Below are positions 16,541 through 23,919 of a stretch of DNA of 50,944 nucleotides, piece by piece; the stretch's first letter is position 1; each line of letters starts with the position of its first letter. Below the pieces are notes generated by a model. It saw only the letters and a list, made by a program, of their open reading frames with translations. It was not told the DNA's origin and searched no databases. This stretch comes from Kineosporia sp. R_H_3. Lineage in GTDB: Bacteria > Actinomycetota > Actinomycetes > Actinomycetales > Kineosporiaceae. Location: positions 1 through 50,944 of the forward strand of contig NZ_MWLL01000077.1 in assembly GCF_002198675.1 (NCBI RefSeq), read 5' to 3'. A program made the translations under genes and the position numbers.

Positions 16541-17787
16541 CAGAACTGCTTCTCCGTGGACTCCCACGCCTCGATGTGCAGCTTCTTCAGGGCGTCCTTC
16601 TGCGGGCTGAACCGCATCGACGCCATCTCGATGAAGTCGAGCGCGAACGACGGGCCGGCGTGGAACTTGTTCTTCTCGCACGGCAGGTCGATGCGGTCGT
16701 GCTTCTCGCGGATGACACCGAGCGGGTCCTCGCCGCGGGCGACCTTGGCCATCTCGGACTTGTACATCTTGCGCAGCATGGAGACGCCGATGTCGGAGCG
16801 GCCGAGGTGCTCCTGCGTCCGGTCCGTCACCTTGCCCTGGGTCACCCAGGCCATGACGTCCTGGCCCTCGACGTAGTCGACGCGGTGCCGGCCGTTCTCG
16901 TCGAAGATCGGCACCTGGTAGTCGGGGATCTGCGGCTGGTCGGGGAAGGCGACGCCCTTCGGCGCGTGCGTCGTGTAGAGCATGAACCGCGTCGTGTACC
17001 GGTCGATCGGCACCCGGATCTGCATCTGCTCGATGTTCGCGCCGCCGACCCGCATGTTGTAGGGGAAGACGAGCGGGTGACCGACCTTCCAGTCGTCATC
17101 CTCCTCGGTCGCCCCGGCCAGCACCCGGCGCTTGATGATGCCCCACTCGAAGGCGTCGAACCCGACCTTCTGGTGCTCCTTCTGGAACGACGCCGGCGCC
17201 TCGAAACCCTGCGACCGCCCGATGAAGTCGAAGTACCGGCCGTGCAGCCACTCGACGTGGTGCGGGTCGACCGCGTTCTCCATGACCTGGATGAGGTTGC
17301 ACGGCAGGTCCATCCAACCGATGTCGCGGACGCCGTCCATGACGAAGACGTCGAAGCGCGGCAGCTCGGGGGCGGGCAGCGGACCGATGTACGCCCACAC
17401 GAGTCCGCCCATCTCCTGGACGACCCCGACCCGGGCCCGGACCCGGTCCTTGAAGTTCGTGTCCTCGCGCTCGGCCGGCATCTCGAGGCACTCGCCGTCG
17501 ATGCCGAAGAGCCAGCCGTGGTACGGGCAGCGCAGGCCGTCCGGCTCGACCACGCCGTAGGACATCGACGCGCGGCGGTGCGGGCAGGCCTCCTGCATGA
17601 TCCCGTAGCGGCCCGAGGCGGTCTTGTAGACGGCGAAGTCCTCGCCGAGCAGCCGCGTGTGCTTGACCGGGAACTCCTCGAGCTCACGGGTGAAGCAGAC
17701 CGGGTACCAGTAGCGCCGCAGGAGCTCACCCATCGGGGTCCCGGGCTCGAAGTTCGTCAGCTCGTCGTTCTGCTCTGCGGTCAGCAT
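16540..17787 (-). CDS. Rieske non-heme iron oxygenase, phthalate-dioxygenase-like alpha subunit
   Basis: The 415-residue protein has the Rieske cluster ligands C68-x-H70 and C87-x2-H90, then a catalytic domain with the bridging Asp and iron ligands in E170-x3-D174-x2-H177-x4-H182. The start MLTAEQNDELT and the later QGKVTDRTQEHLGRSD resemble phthalate 4,5-dioxygenase and relatives, which are alpha-only enzymes using a separate reductase. No beta subunit, ferredoxin or dedicated reductase is adjacent. It follows the split phosphotransferase genes in the same direction after a hairpin, with GGGAG 7 bases before the ATG. Likely roles are ring dihydroxylation, hydroxylation or O-demethylation; the substrate is unknown. 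Confidence 0.92.
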   Translation of the reverse strand: MLTAEQNDELTNFEPGTPMGELLRRYWYPVCFTRELEEFPVKHTRLLGEDFAVYKTASGRYGIMQEACPHRRASMSYGVVEPDGLRCPYHGWLFGIDGECLEMPAEREDTNFKDRVRARVGVVQEMGGLVWAYIGPLPAPELPRFDVFVMDGVRDIGWMDLPCNLIQVMENAVDPHHVEWLHGRYFDFIGRSQGFEAPASFQKEHQKVGFDAFEWGIIKRRVLAGATEEDDDWKVGHPLVFPYNMRVGGANIEQMQIRVPIDRYTTRFMLYTTHAPKGVAFPDQPQIPDYQVPIFDENGRHRVDYVEGQDVMAWVTQGKVTDRTQEHLGRSDIGVSMLRKMYKSEMAKVARGEDPLGVIREKHDRIDLPCEKNKFHAGPSFALDFIEMASMRFSPQKDALKKLHIEAWESTEKQF

Positions 17788-17827
17788 GGTCGTCTCCCGT
17801 GGGGGCGTGAGGGCAGGGCTGCGCGTG

Positions 17828-17856
17828 CCGGCGGCCCGGGATCGCCGGGCCGCCGG
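17828..17856. terminator. Hairpin between phosphotransferase and Rieske genes
   Basis: CCGGCGGCCCGG (17828-17839) and CCGGGCCGCCGG (17845-17856) form a perfect 12-bp stem around GATCG. It lies 11 bp after the stop of the 602-residue gene and ahead of the Rieske gene, with no T-run. It may attenuate read-through or stabilise the upstream message. Confidence 0.6.
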
Positions 17857-17866
17857 TACGCAGGTA

Positions 17867-19675
17867 TCAGTCGAGGATCGTGACCGTGCCGGCGTTGCCG
17901 TCGACGCGGAGCATCTGACCCGTCTTGATGTTCTTCGTGGCGAAGGCCGTGCCGGTGACGGCCGGCAGGCCGTACTCCCGGCAGACGATGGCGGCGTGGC
18001 TCATGATCCCGCCGACGTCGGTGACCGTCGCGGCGATCTTGCCGAAGACCGGTGCCCACGACGGTGCGGTCAGCGGCGCGACGAGGATCTCCCCCTCGAG
18101 GAGCTCGCTGATGCCGTCGGCGCTCGAGATGACCCGGGCCGGGCCCTCCGCGACGCCGGGGCTGGCCGCGAACCCCTTGAGGTCGCCGCCCTCGTCGGAG
18201 CCGCCGAGCCACTGCTTGACGCTGTCGGACGTGACGCCCCACAGCATGACCGTGAAGGGCTCGGTGATGACCTCCGGCGGGACGCCGAGCGCCGGCGGCG
18301 GGGACCACTGCCGCAGCGCGTTCATGATGCCCTTGCGGCGCTCGATCTCGGCCGGCCAGTAGGCGGCACCGCGGCTCGGGATGCCGACGGCCCACGCGTG
18401 GTAGGCGTCGAAGAGCGCCGTCGGGACCTCGTTGCGCTGCAGCAGGAAGATGTCGTCCGCCTGCGTGAAGAAGCCTTCCTTGACGAGCACCTCGCCGAGC
18501 TGGCGCATCTTGCGCCAGATGACCGAGTGGGCCCAGTGCTCGATGTAGAAGTTGTGGTTCTCCACGTAGGGGAAGACCACCCGGGCCAGGCCCAGCTTGC
18601 CGTCGAAGGTCGCGGCGTCCTCGTCGGAGTCGATGAGCTCGCGGTACTCCGCGACGATCCGGTCCCGCTCGGCGGCGACCGCCTCGGTCGGGCGGGCCAG
18701 CGACTCGCCACGGCGGACCTTGGCGACGTAGTTGCGGATGAAGCCGAGCGGGATGTCGAGGTTCTCCAGCCACACCCGGTCGGAGTGGTAGAAGCCGCTG
18801 CCCGCGGAGAAGTTGAACCACGGGTTCTTCGCCTCGTCGAAGGCGGCGAGCCACTGCCGGCCGGCCTCGTCGGACCCCAGCGCGGCGAACACCTCGGCGG
18901 CCGTGCCGTCGTCCAGGCGGGCGTCGACGCCGAGCTCGACGGCCAGCGTCGCGAGCTTCTTCAGCTCCTCGTCCGGCTGGAAGAGGTCGACGTGGACGCC
19001 GGCCACCATCTTCGCGATCGCCTGGTCGGGGATGCTCGGCCACAGGCCCTTGCAGAACCCGAAGAAGTCCAGGTAGGCCGCGTAGCCGAGGTTGAGGAAC
19101 TCGAAGTGGTGGTTCCAGGTCTTCAGCGTGAGGTCGAGCAGACGGTTGTACGACTGCATGAGGTGCATGCCGGAGCCGGTACCGCGCCCCTCGGTGAGGA
19201 CGGCCATCTCCTCGCGCTCGGGGAGCGGCTCGAAGGAGATGTCCTCGAGCTCGGCGATGACGGCCTTCACCTTGGGCAGCCAGGCGTCCTCGAGGGTCTT
19301 CCAGTTGCCGAAGTAGAAGCCGGCCCGCTCCATGAACTCCGGGATCCGGGACTCGATCTCGGCCGGGTCGAGGACCGGGACGGGCGCGAGGTACATGTAC
19401 CCGTTGAGGATCCGGATGTCGACGCCGCGCGCCGGCGGGATGACGTAGTGCCGGGTGTTGTACTGCGAGAGCGCGATGAGCGCGTACTCGACGATCGTCG
19501 CGTCCCACGGCTCGATGACCTCGGGCGTGTGGACGCCGTCCATGAACCAGAACGCACCGTCCTCGTACGCCTGCCGCTCCTTGCTGAAGACGACCGAGTA
19601 CGAGTAGAGGTCCTCCCACCCTTCGGCACCCACAGGTGGGGTCATCTCGAACGGGCTCGGGAAGCGGTCTGCCAT
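17867..19675 (-). CDS. Phospho-histidine subunit of a split PEP-synthase-like aryl phosphotransferase
   Basis: The 602-residue (about 67 kDa) product ends in a PEP-utilising mobile domain with the phosphorylated His H560 in VGGIMSHAAIVCREYGLPAV. The first 480 residues form a large helical region that would bind the acceptor, as in rifampin phosphotransferase and in the 70-kDa subunit of phenylphosphate synthase. The partner ATP-grasp subunit is encoded just upstream. Size and split match phenylphosphate synthase and the CreHI phenol kinase of p-cresol catabolism. I expect ATP-driven phosphorylation of a phenolic hydroxyl. ATG 19675 has GAGGAGG 6 bases upstream. The acceptor is not provable from sequence. 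Confidence 0.85.
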   Translation of the reverse strand: MADRFPSPFEMTPPVGAEGWEDLYSYSVVFSKERQAYEDGAFWFMDGVHTPEVIEPWDATIVEYALIALSQYNTRHYVIPPARGVDIRILNGYMYLAPVPVLDPAEIESRIPEFMERAGFYFGNWKTLEDAWLPKVKAVIAELEDISFEPLPEREEMAVLTEGRGTGSGMHLMQSYNRLLDLTLKTWNHHFEFLNLGYAAYLDFFGFCKGLWPSIPDQAIAKMVAGVHVDLFQPDEELKKLATLAVELGVDARLDDGTAAEVFAALGSDEAGRQWLAAFDEAKNPWFNFSAGSGFYHSDRVWLENLDIPLGFIRNYVAKVRRGESLARPTEAVAAERDRIVAEYRELIDSDEDAATFDGKLGLARVVFPYVENHNFYIEHWAHSVIWRKMRQLGEVLVKEGFFTQADDIFLLQRNEVPTALFDAYHAWAVGIPSRGAAYWPAEIERRKGIMNALRQWSPPPALGVPPEVITEPFTVMLWGVTSDSVKQWLGGSDEGGDLKGFAASPGVAEGPARVISSADGISELLEGEILVAPLTAPSWAPVFGKIAATVTDVGGIMSHAAIVCREYGLPAVTGTAFATKNIKTGQMLRVDGNAGTVTILD

Positions 19676-19770
19676 GGTCGTCCTCCTCGACGCCTGACTG
19701 CTGCACGGCGGGCCGGGCGGCCGCCGGGTGGTACGGATCTGTTGCGGGGCAGGGCGTTCGTCCCCGTCGG
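19676..19770. other. Spacer between the two phosphotransferase subunit genes
   Basis: These 95 bases hold the ribosome-binding site of the downstream gene and no other clear feature. The gap is larger than elsewhere in the operon. Confidence 0.5.
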
Positions 19771-20916
19771 TCAGCCGACCGACTGCGGGTGCTCGGTGTC
19801 GCGGGTCGTCTCGACCGAGTGCGGGTGGCCGTGGTGGGCGTCGACCCCCTGCGCGTGGTGGCCGTCGAGCAGCGTCGCGACGATGCTGCGGAACGTGTCC
19901 TTGGCGACGCCGTTGAGCGGCGACGTGCGCGGCTTGCGGCTCCAGACCGTCTCCGGCCGGGCCTGCAGGAGCAGGACGTTCTCGCCGTCGGGGAGCTGGG
20001 CGTCGAGCGCCCACTCGACGTCCTGCGGGCAGCCGTAGTGCTTCTCCGCGCGCCGGGCCAGCGCCGCGACGGCGCGGATCTCCTCGTCGCTGAGGCACGC
20101 GGCGTCCCGGCGCTCGGGCTCGACGTCGCACTCGACGACGCGGCCGTCGTCCCCGAGCCGGTGCTCGACGTGCTTCGGCGAGATGGTGCGGCTCGTGACC
20201 TGGCCCATGACCTTGTCGACGAGGAAGTTGTCCGGGGTGACCGAGCCGGAGACGACGGCCTCGCCGAGCCCCCAGCTCGCGTCGATCGCGACCTGGGACC
20301 GGTCACCGTTCGTCGGGTTGAGCGTGAACGCGACCCCCGCCGTCCGCGGCGTGACCATCTTCTGGATCCCGACGCTCATCGCCGCGGTGCCGTCCGCGTA
20401 GCCCATCTCGCGGCGGTAGGTGATGGCCCGGTCGGTGAACAGGCTCGCCCAGCAGCGCCGGACGTGGTCGATGACCGAGTCGTGGCCGCGGACCCACAGA
20501 TAGGTGTCGTGCTCGCCGGCGAACGAGGCGTCGGGCTGGTCCTCGCTCGTCGCGCTGGAGCGGACGGCGACCCCGACGTGCGGGTCGGAGCACCGTGCGG
20601 CGAGCTCGTCGTAGGCCGCGACGATCTCGTCGGTGAGCCACTGCGGCAGCGGGACCGAGGTCACGGCGTCCCGGGCGGCGGCGCCGGCAACCTTGACGGC
20701 GGCCTGGTCGGTGACGTCGAGACCGTCGAGCAGGGCGGCCATGCGCTGCTCCAGACCGGACTCGGCGAAGACGCGGCGGTAGGCGTCGGCGGTCACCGCG
20801 AACCCGGGCGGGACGGGCATCCCGGCCGCGGTCATCGTCACGAGGCTCGCGTTCTTGCCCCCGAGGTGACGGACGTCGCCCGGGTAGGGGTCGGAGAACC
20901 ACACGATGTAGGACAC
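19771..20916 (-). CDS. ATP-grasp (PEP/pyruvate-binding) subunit of the split phosphotransferase
   Basis: This 381-residue (about 41 kDa) protein is the N-terminal third of PEP synthase: GGKNASL near residue 20 (with the conserved Lys), VAVRSSATSEDQPDASFAGE in the middle, and LLLQARPETVW near 340. It should bind ATP and phosphorylate H560 of the partner encoded next. It lacks the swivelling-His and PEP domains, as does the 40-kDa subunit of phenylphosphate synthase. GTG 20916 has AAGGAGG close upstream. The C-terminus is unusually His-rich (HHAQ, AHHGHPH), perhaps metal binding. It is the first gene of the leftward operon and divergent from an IclR gene. Confidence 0.88.
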   Translation of the reverse strand: MSYIVWFSDPYPGDVRHLGGKNASLVTMTAAGMPVPPGFAVTADAYRRVFAESGLEQRMAALLDGLDVTDQAAVKVAGAAARDAVTSVPLPQWLTDEIVAAYDELAARCSDPHVGVAVRSSATSEDQPDASFAGEHDTYLWVRGHDSVIDHVRRCWASLFTDRAITYRREMGYADGTAAMSVGIQKMVTPRTAGVAFTLNPTNGDRSQVAIDASWGLGEAVVSGSVTPDNFLVDKVMGQVTSRTISPKHVEHRLGDDGRVVECDVEPERRDAACLSDEEIRAVAALARRAEKHYGCPQDVEWALDAQLPDGENVLLLQARPETVWSRKPRTSPLNGVAKDTFRSIVATLLDGHHAQGVDAHHGHPHSVETTRDTEHPQSVG

Positions 20917-21083
20917 AGGCCCCTCCTTGGCATTCCGCGACGTTGCGTTGCCGAGCGCCGCCGGCGGCGCGAGGGGTGGTGGACCCCCCATGTGACTGCG
21001 GTAGGGCCCAGTGAAGGGGCCAAGGTCCCGATCGGCAATGACCTTGTCCCGCATAGCGGGACGGTAAGGCTAGGATCTGCTCA
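20917..21083. promoter_or_regulatory. Divergent control region of phosphotransferase operon and IclR gene
   Basis: The 167-bp gap contains a perfect inverted repeat GTCCCGCATAGCGGGAC (21046-21062; 7-bp arms) and, 20-30 bp to its left, a further CCAAGGTCCCG half-site. TAGGAT at 21071-21076 is a -10 element 7 bases before GTG 21084, so the IclR transcript is probably leaderless. The repeat covers the -35 region of that promoter, suited to autorepression. Confidence 0.65.
21046..21062. promoter_or_regulatory. Inverted repeat, candidate IclR operator
   Basis: GTCCCGC and GCGGGAC flank ATA in the divergent promoter region. A related CGGGAC-CAAC-GTCCCG repeat precedes the IclR gene at 44846, suggesting regulators with similar specificity. 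Confidence 0.6.
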
Positions 21084-21896
21084 GTGGAGCCGACGGAGCA
21101 CGCCACCGGGGAGGCGCCTGCGCGCGACCGGCTGCTCGGCTCGGTCCGCACGGCGGCGCGGGTGCTGCGCGCGTTCAGCGAGGCGGACACCGAGCTCGGG
21201 GTCACCGAGGTGGCCCGCCGGCTCGGCCTCAGCACGAGCACCGCGCACCGGGTGCTCGCGACGCTCGCGGCGGAGCGGCTCCTCGAGCAGGACCCGACGA
21301 CCGGCCGGTACCGGCTGGGCCTGGCCCTCTACGAGCTGGGCAGCGCCGTCAGCGAGCACGTCGACCTGCACCAGGCCGCGCTGCCGGTGCTGACGACCCT
21401 GCGGCACCGCACCGGCGAGATGGTCCACGTGGCCGTCCTCGACGGGCTCGAGGTCGTCTACGTCGAGCGGCTGGAGAGCCATCACATGCTCCCGGTGTTC
21501 CGCCGCGTCGGGCACCGGCTCCCCGCGCACGTGACGAGCTCGGGCAAGGCGCTGCTCGCGGCGCTCCCCCGGGCGGACCTGCTCTCCCGGCTCGACGGCC
21601 GCACCCTCGTCGCCCGCACGCCGCGCACCATCACGAACCGGACGGCGCTGCTCGCCGAGCTCGACCGGACCGCCCGGCGCGGGTGGGCGAGCAACATCGA
21701 GGAGGGCCAGCTCGGCGTCTCGTCGGTCGGCGCCCCGATCCGCGGCGCGGACGGCGTCGTCATGGCCGCCGTCAGCGTCGTCGGGGACGCCGTCCGGTTG
21801 CGCGGCACCGGCCTGCAGAAGGCCGCGACCCTCGCCGTCGAGGCCGCCGCGGTGATCAGCGCCCGCCTCGGCCACCGCTCGCCGCGGCACACCTGA
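21084..21896 (+). CDS. IclR-family regulator divergent from the phosphotransferase-Rieske operon
   Basis: The 270-residue product has an N-terminal winged helix (about 18-80, LGVTEVARRLGLSTSTAHRVL) and a full effector domain (about 95-265). Its divergent placement next to the 20916-16250 operon makes it the likely local regulator, responding to a phenolic substrate or product. GTG 21084 lies 7 bases after a TAGGAT box with no Shine-Dalgarno, so the mRNA is probably leaderless. Confidence 0.9.
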   Translation: MEPTEHATGEAPARDRLLGSVRTAARVLRAFSEADTELGVTEVARRLGLSTSTAHRVLATLAAERLLEQDPTTGRYRLGLALYELGSAVSEHVDLHQAALPVLTTLRHRTGEMVHVAVLDGLEVVYVERLESHHMLPVFRRVGHRLPAHVTSSGKALLAALPRADLLSRLDGRTLVARTPRTITNRTALLAELDRTARRGWASNIEEGQLGVSSVGAPIRGADGVVMAAVSVVGDAVRLRGTGLQKAATLAVEAAAVISARLGHRSPRHT

Positions 21897-21969
21897 CCCG
21901 TTCTCCGGCGGGTTGCGCACGTGAAGACGCAGTCTCGGGGTGGTTGCCGCACCAGAGGACGAGCGGGTG

Positions 21970-22755
21970 TCAGTGGATGCCCCGGTGCCCGCCGGCGTCG
22001 AGGTACATGACCGAGCCGTGCATGAGGTCGGCCTCGGGGTCGAGCAGGACCGTGACGCCCCAGGCGACCTCCGCCGCCGTCGGCAGCCGGCCGAGGCTGT
22101 TCTCGGCCGCGTAGGACGCCCAGACCGCGTCGAACGGCTCGCCCCGTTCGGCGGCGACCGCCTCGACGATCCGCCGCAGCCGCGGGGTGTCCGCCGGGCC
22201 GGGGCTGATCGTGTGCGTCGTGACGCCGCGCGGGCCGTAGATGAGCGAGAGCTGGCGCATGAGGTTGAAGACGCCCGCGTTGATCGCCCCCGGGCCGGCC
22301 TCGGTCGCGCGCGGCTCGAGCCCGAGGGACCCGGCGAACGTGACGATCCGGGAGCCCCGGACGAGGTGGTCCCGGACGGCGTGCACGAGGCGCAGCAGCC
22401 CGCCCATCTTCACGTCGGCCCCGACCGCGAGCATCGACGGGTCGATCGTCTCGGCCGAGCCGCGCACCGGCAGCCCGGCGGCGAACACCGCCATCCGGAC
22501 GCCGCCCGGCCGCTGCGCGAGGGCCGCCTCGACACCGGCGCCGATCGCCCCGACGGCCGAGGCGTCGCCGATGTCCGCGACGCACGGCAGCACGCCCGGC
22601 AGCCGGGCGGCGAGCTCGTCGAGCGACTCCTTGCTCCGCGCGACGGCGAGCACGCGCAGCCCGCGGCCGACGAGCCGCTCGACGACCGCCGAGCCGATGG
22701 AGCCGGTCGCGCCGACGACGACCGCGAGATCGGCGCCCAGGTCGGCGTCCGTCAT
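21970..22755 (-). CDS. SDR-fold protein without the catalytic Tyr-Lys pair
   Basis: This 261-residue protein is a short-chain dehydrogenase/reductase by fold: cofactor motif GATGSIG (15-21), FAAG at about 91-94, S143, and SPGPADTP after the active site. However, no Tyr or Lys occurs between residues 144 and 170, where the YxxxK pair should be (the stretch reads AGPGAINAGVFNL). It may have lost dehydrogenase activity or use other residues. It is coupled by ATGA overlap to the tautomerase gene upstream, pointing to a task on the same pathway intermediate. Confidence 0.82.
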   Translation of the reverse strand: MTDADLGADLAVVVGATGSIGSAVVERLVGRGLRVLAVARSKESLDELAARLPGVLPCVADIGDASAVGAIGAGVEAALAQRPGGVRMAVFAAGLPVRGSAETIDPSMLAVGADVKMGGLLRLVHAVRDHLVRGSRIVTFAGSLGLEPRATEAGPGAINAGVFNLMRQLSLIYGPRGVTTHTISPGPADTPRLRRIVEAVAAERGEPFDAVWASYAAENSLGRLPTAAEVAWGVTVLLDPEADLMHGSVMYLDAGGHRGIH

Positions 22756-23027
22756 GCCTGCCCTGCCCCCGCGCCGTCCGCCGCAGCGTCTGCGGCCTCG
22801 CGGGCCAGCGCCGCCTGCTTGCGGGCCTCGACGTCCGCGGCCCGGGCGACGTCCGCCGGCACGCCGCCGATCCCCCAGGCGTGCGGCGGGAACTGGGTGA
22901 TGTAGGTCCGGACCCGGTCGATCGGGGAGCCGGTGATCTCGGCGACCAGCGCGGCGACCCGCTCGTGGAGCTCGCGGATCACCTCCGGCGGGCGGCCTTC
23001 CATGAGGTCGATGCGGACGAGGGGCAC
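22752..23027 (-). CDS. dmpI: 4-oxalocrotonate tautomerase family enzyme
   Basis: After Met removal the 90-residue chain starts with the catalytic Pro-1. Arg-11 and Arg-39 of the canonical enzyme are conserved at the same positions, and Phe-50 is replaced by Trp in HAWGIGG. It should convert 2-hydroxymuconate to 2-oxo-3-hexenedioate in the branch between the semialdehyde dehydrogenases (6626, 49559) and the decarboxylase (48757). The chain is about 28 residues longer than the classical enzyme, with an Ala-rich helical tail. It is the only tautomerase seen here, so it probably serves both lower pathways. Confidence 0.88.
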   Translation of the reverse strand: MPLVRIDLMEGRPPEVIRELHERVAALVAEITGSPIDRVRTYITQFPPHAWGIGGVPADVARAADVEARKQAALAREAADAAADGAGAGQA

Positions 23028-23096
23028 GGCTACCTCCGCTGGTCGGTGCTGGGGTTCATCCGGGTGCTGGATCCGTCTGTCGGTGCGCCGACGCTC

Positions 23097-23828
23097 TCAC
23101 GCCGGGACGTCGAGCGGGTCGGGTGTTCCGTCGTCCGCGCGGACCGTCCCGCCGGGCAGCCCGAGCAGCGCCCGGACGCCGGCCAGGACGGCCGTCGGGT
23201 CGCCGTGCGGCATGCGGACGGCGCGCAGCCCGGCGACGAGGCCGCCCTCGACGTTCCACGGCATGTCGTCGAGGTACACGATCTCCTCGGGCCGCAGGCC
23301 CATCGCCTCGACCGCGAACCCGTAGGCGCGCGGGTCGGGCTTGAGCACACCGGTCAGGGAGCCGTCGACGACGCTGTCGAACAGCGCCACCCACTCCTGC
23401 TCGGCGACCCACTCGCGGCCGTGGAAGTCGGCCATGTCGTTCGTCAGCGCGGCGAGCCCGAGCCCGGCCGCGCGCACGTCGCGCATGAGGTCGAGGGTCT
23501 GCGCCCGCAGCCAGCCGGCCGACGGCCCCGTGTAGAGCGCCTGCATGAGGGCCCTCGTCGGCCCGCCGTCGCCGTCGATCCCGAGGGCCTCGACGATCTC
23601 GGCGCCGCGCACCGCCCAGTACTCCCGCTCGCTCACCTCGCGGACGAGCATCCGGTGCCACAGGTCGTCACGGGGGCCGGCGACACCGCCGAGCGGTGCG
23701 AGGAGCCGGGCCAACCGCTCCTCGCGCTCCGCCAGCCGGTTGACGAGCACCGGGCCGGCCGCGAGCACGACGCCGCCGATGTCGAGGAGGAGCCCGCGGG
23801 CGGGCGCGTCGGGGTCGGGTCCGCTCAC
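23097..23828 (-). CDS. HAD-superfamily hydrolase
   Basis: This 243-residue protein has motif I LLLDIGGVV (nucleophile Asp, with Gly instead of the second Asp), motif II in LAALTND, motif III Lys in LKPDPRAYG, and motif IV YLDDMPWNV. The DxG form of motif I resembles epoxide-hydrolase-N and haloacid-dehalogenase-like phosphatases. Substrate is unknown. GTG 23828 starts the frame; the longer frame upstream runs through the divergent gene. A 16-bp perfect palindrome lies just upstream. Confidence 0.85.
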   Translation of the reverse strand: MSGPDPDAPARGLLLDIGGVVLAAGPVLVNRLAEREERLARLLAPLGGVAGPRDDLWHRMLVREVSEREYWAVRGAEIVEALGIDGDGGPTRALMQALYTGPSAGWLRAQTLDLMRDVRAAGLGLAALTNDMADFHGREWVAEQEWVALFDSVVDGSLTGVLKPDPRAYGFAVEAMGLRPEEIVYLDDMPWNVEGGLVAGLRAVRMPHGDPTAVLAGVRALLGLPGGTVRADDGTPDPLDVPA

Positions 23829-23831
23829 GGG

Positions 23832-23847
23832 ACGACCGTACGGTCGT
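23832..23847. promoter_or_regulatory. Perfect 16-bp palindrome between divergent genes
   Basis: ACGACCGTACGGTCGT is fully self-complementary and begins 3 bp before the HAD start codon, 72 bp before the rightward gene. The form fits a TetR- or GntR-type operator, but no such regulator is encoded nearby. Confidence 0.55.
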
Positions 23848-23919
23848 GAACACGGGCCGGCGCGGGTACGTTCGGCTCTCGGGAACGTCCCCACCGCCGT
23901 CCACCCACAGGAGCCACGA

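Noticed and set aside
16250-20916. Anaerobic phenol carboxylation (phenylphosphate carboxylase) pathway
   Set aside because: The phosphotransferase matches that pathway's first step, but no UbiD-like carboxylase subunits or benzoyl-CoA genes occur here, and all neighbours are oxygenases.
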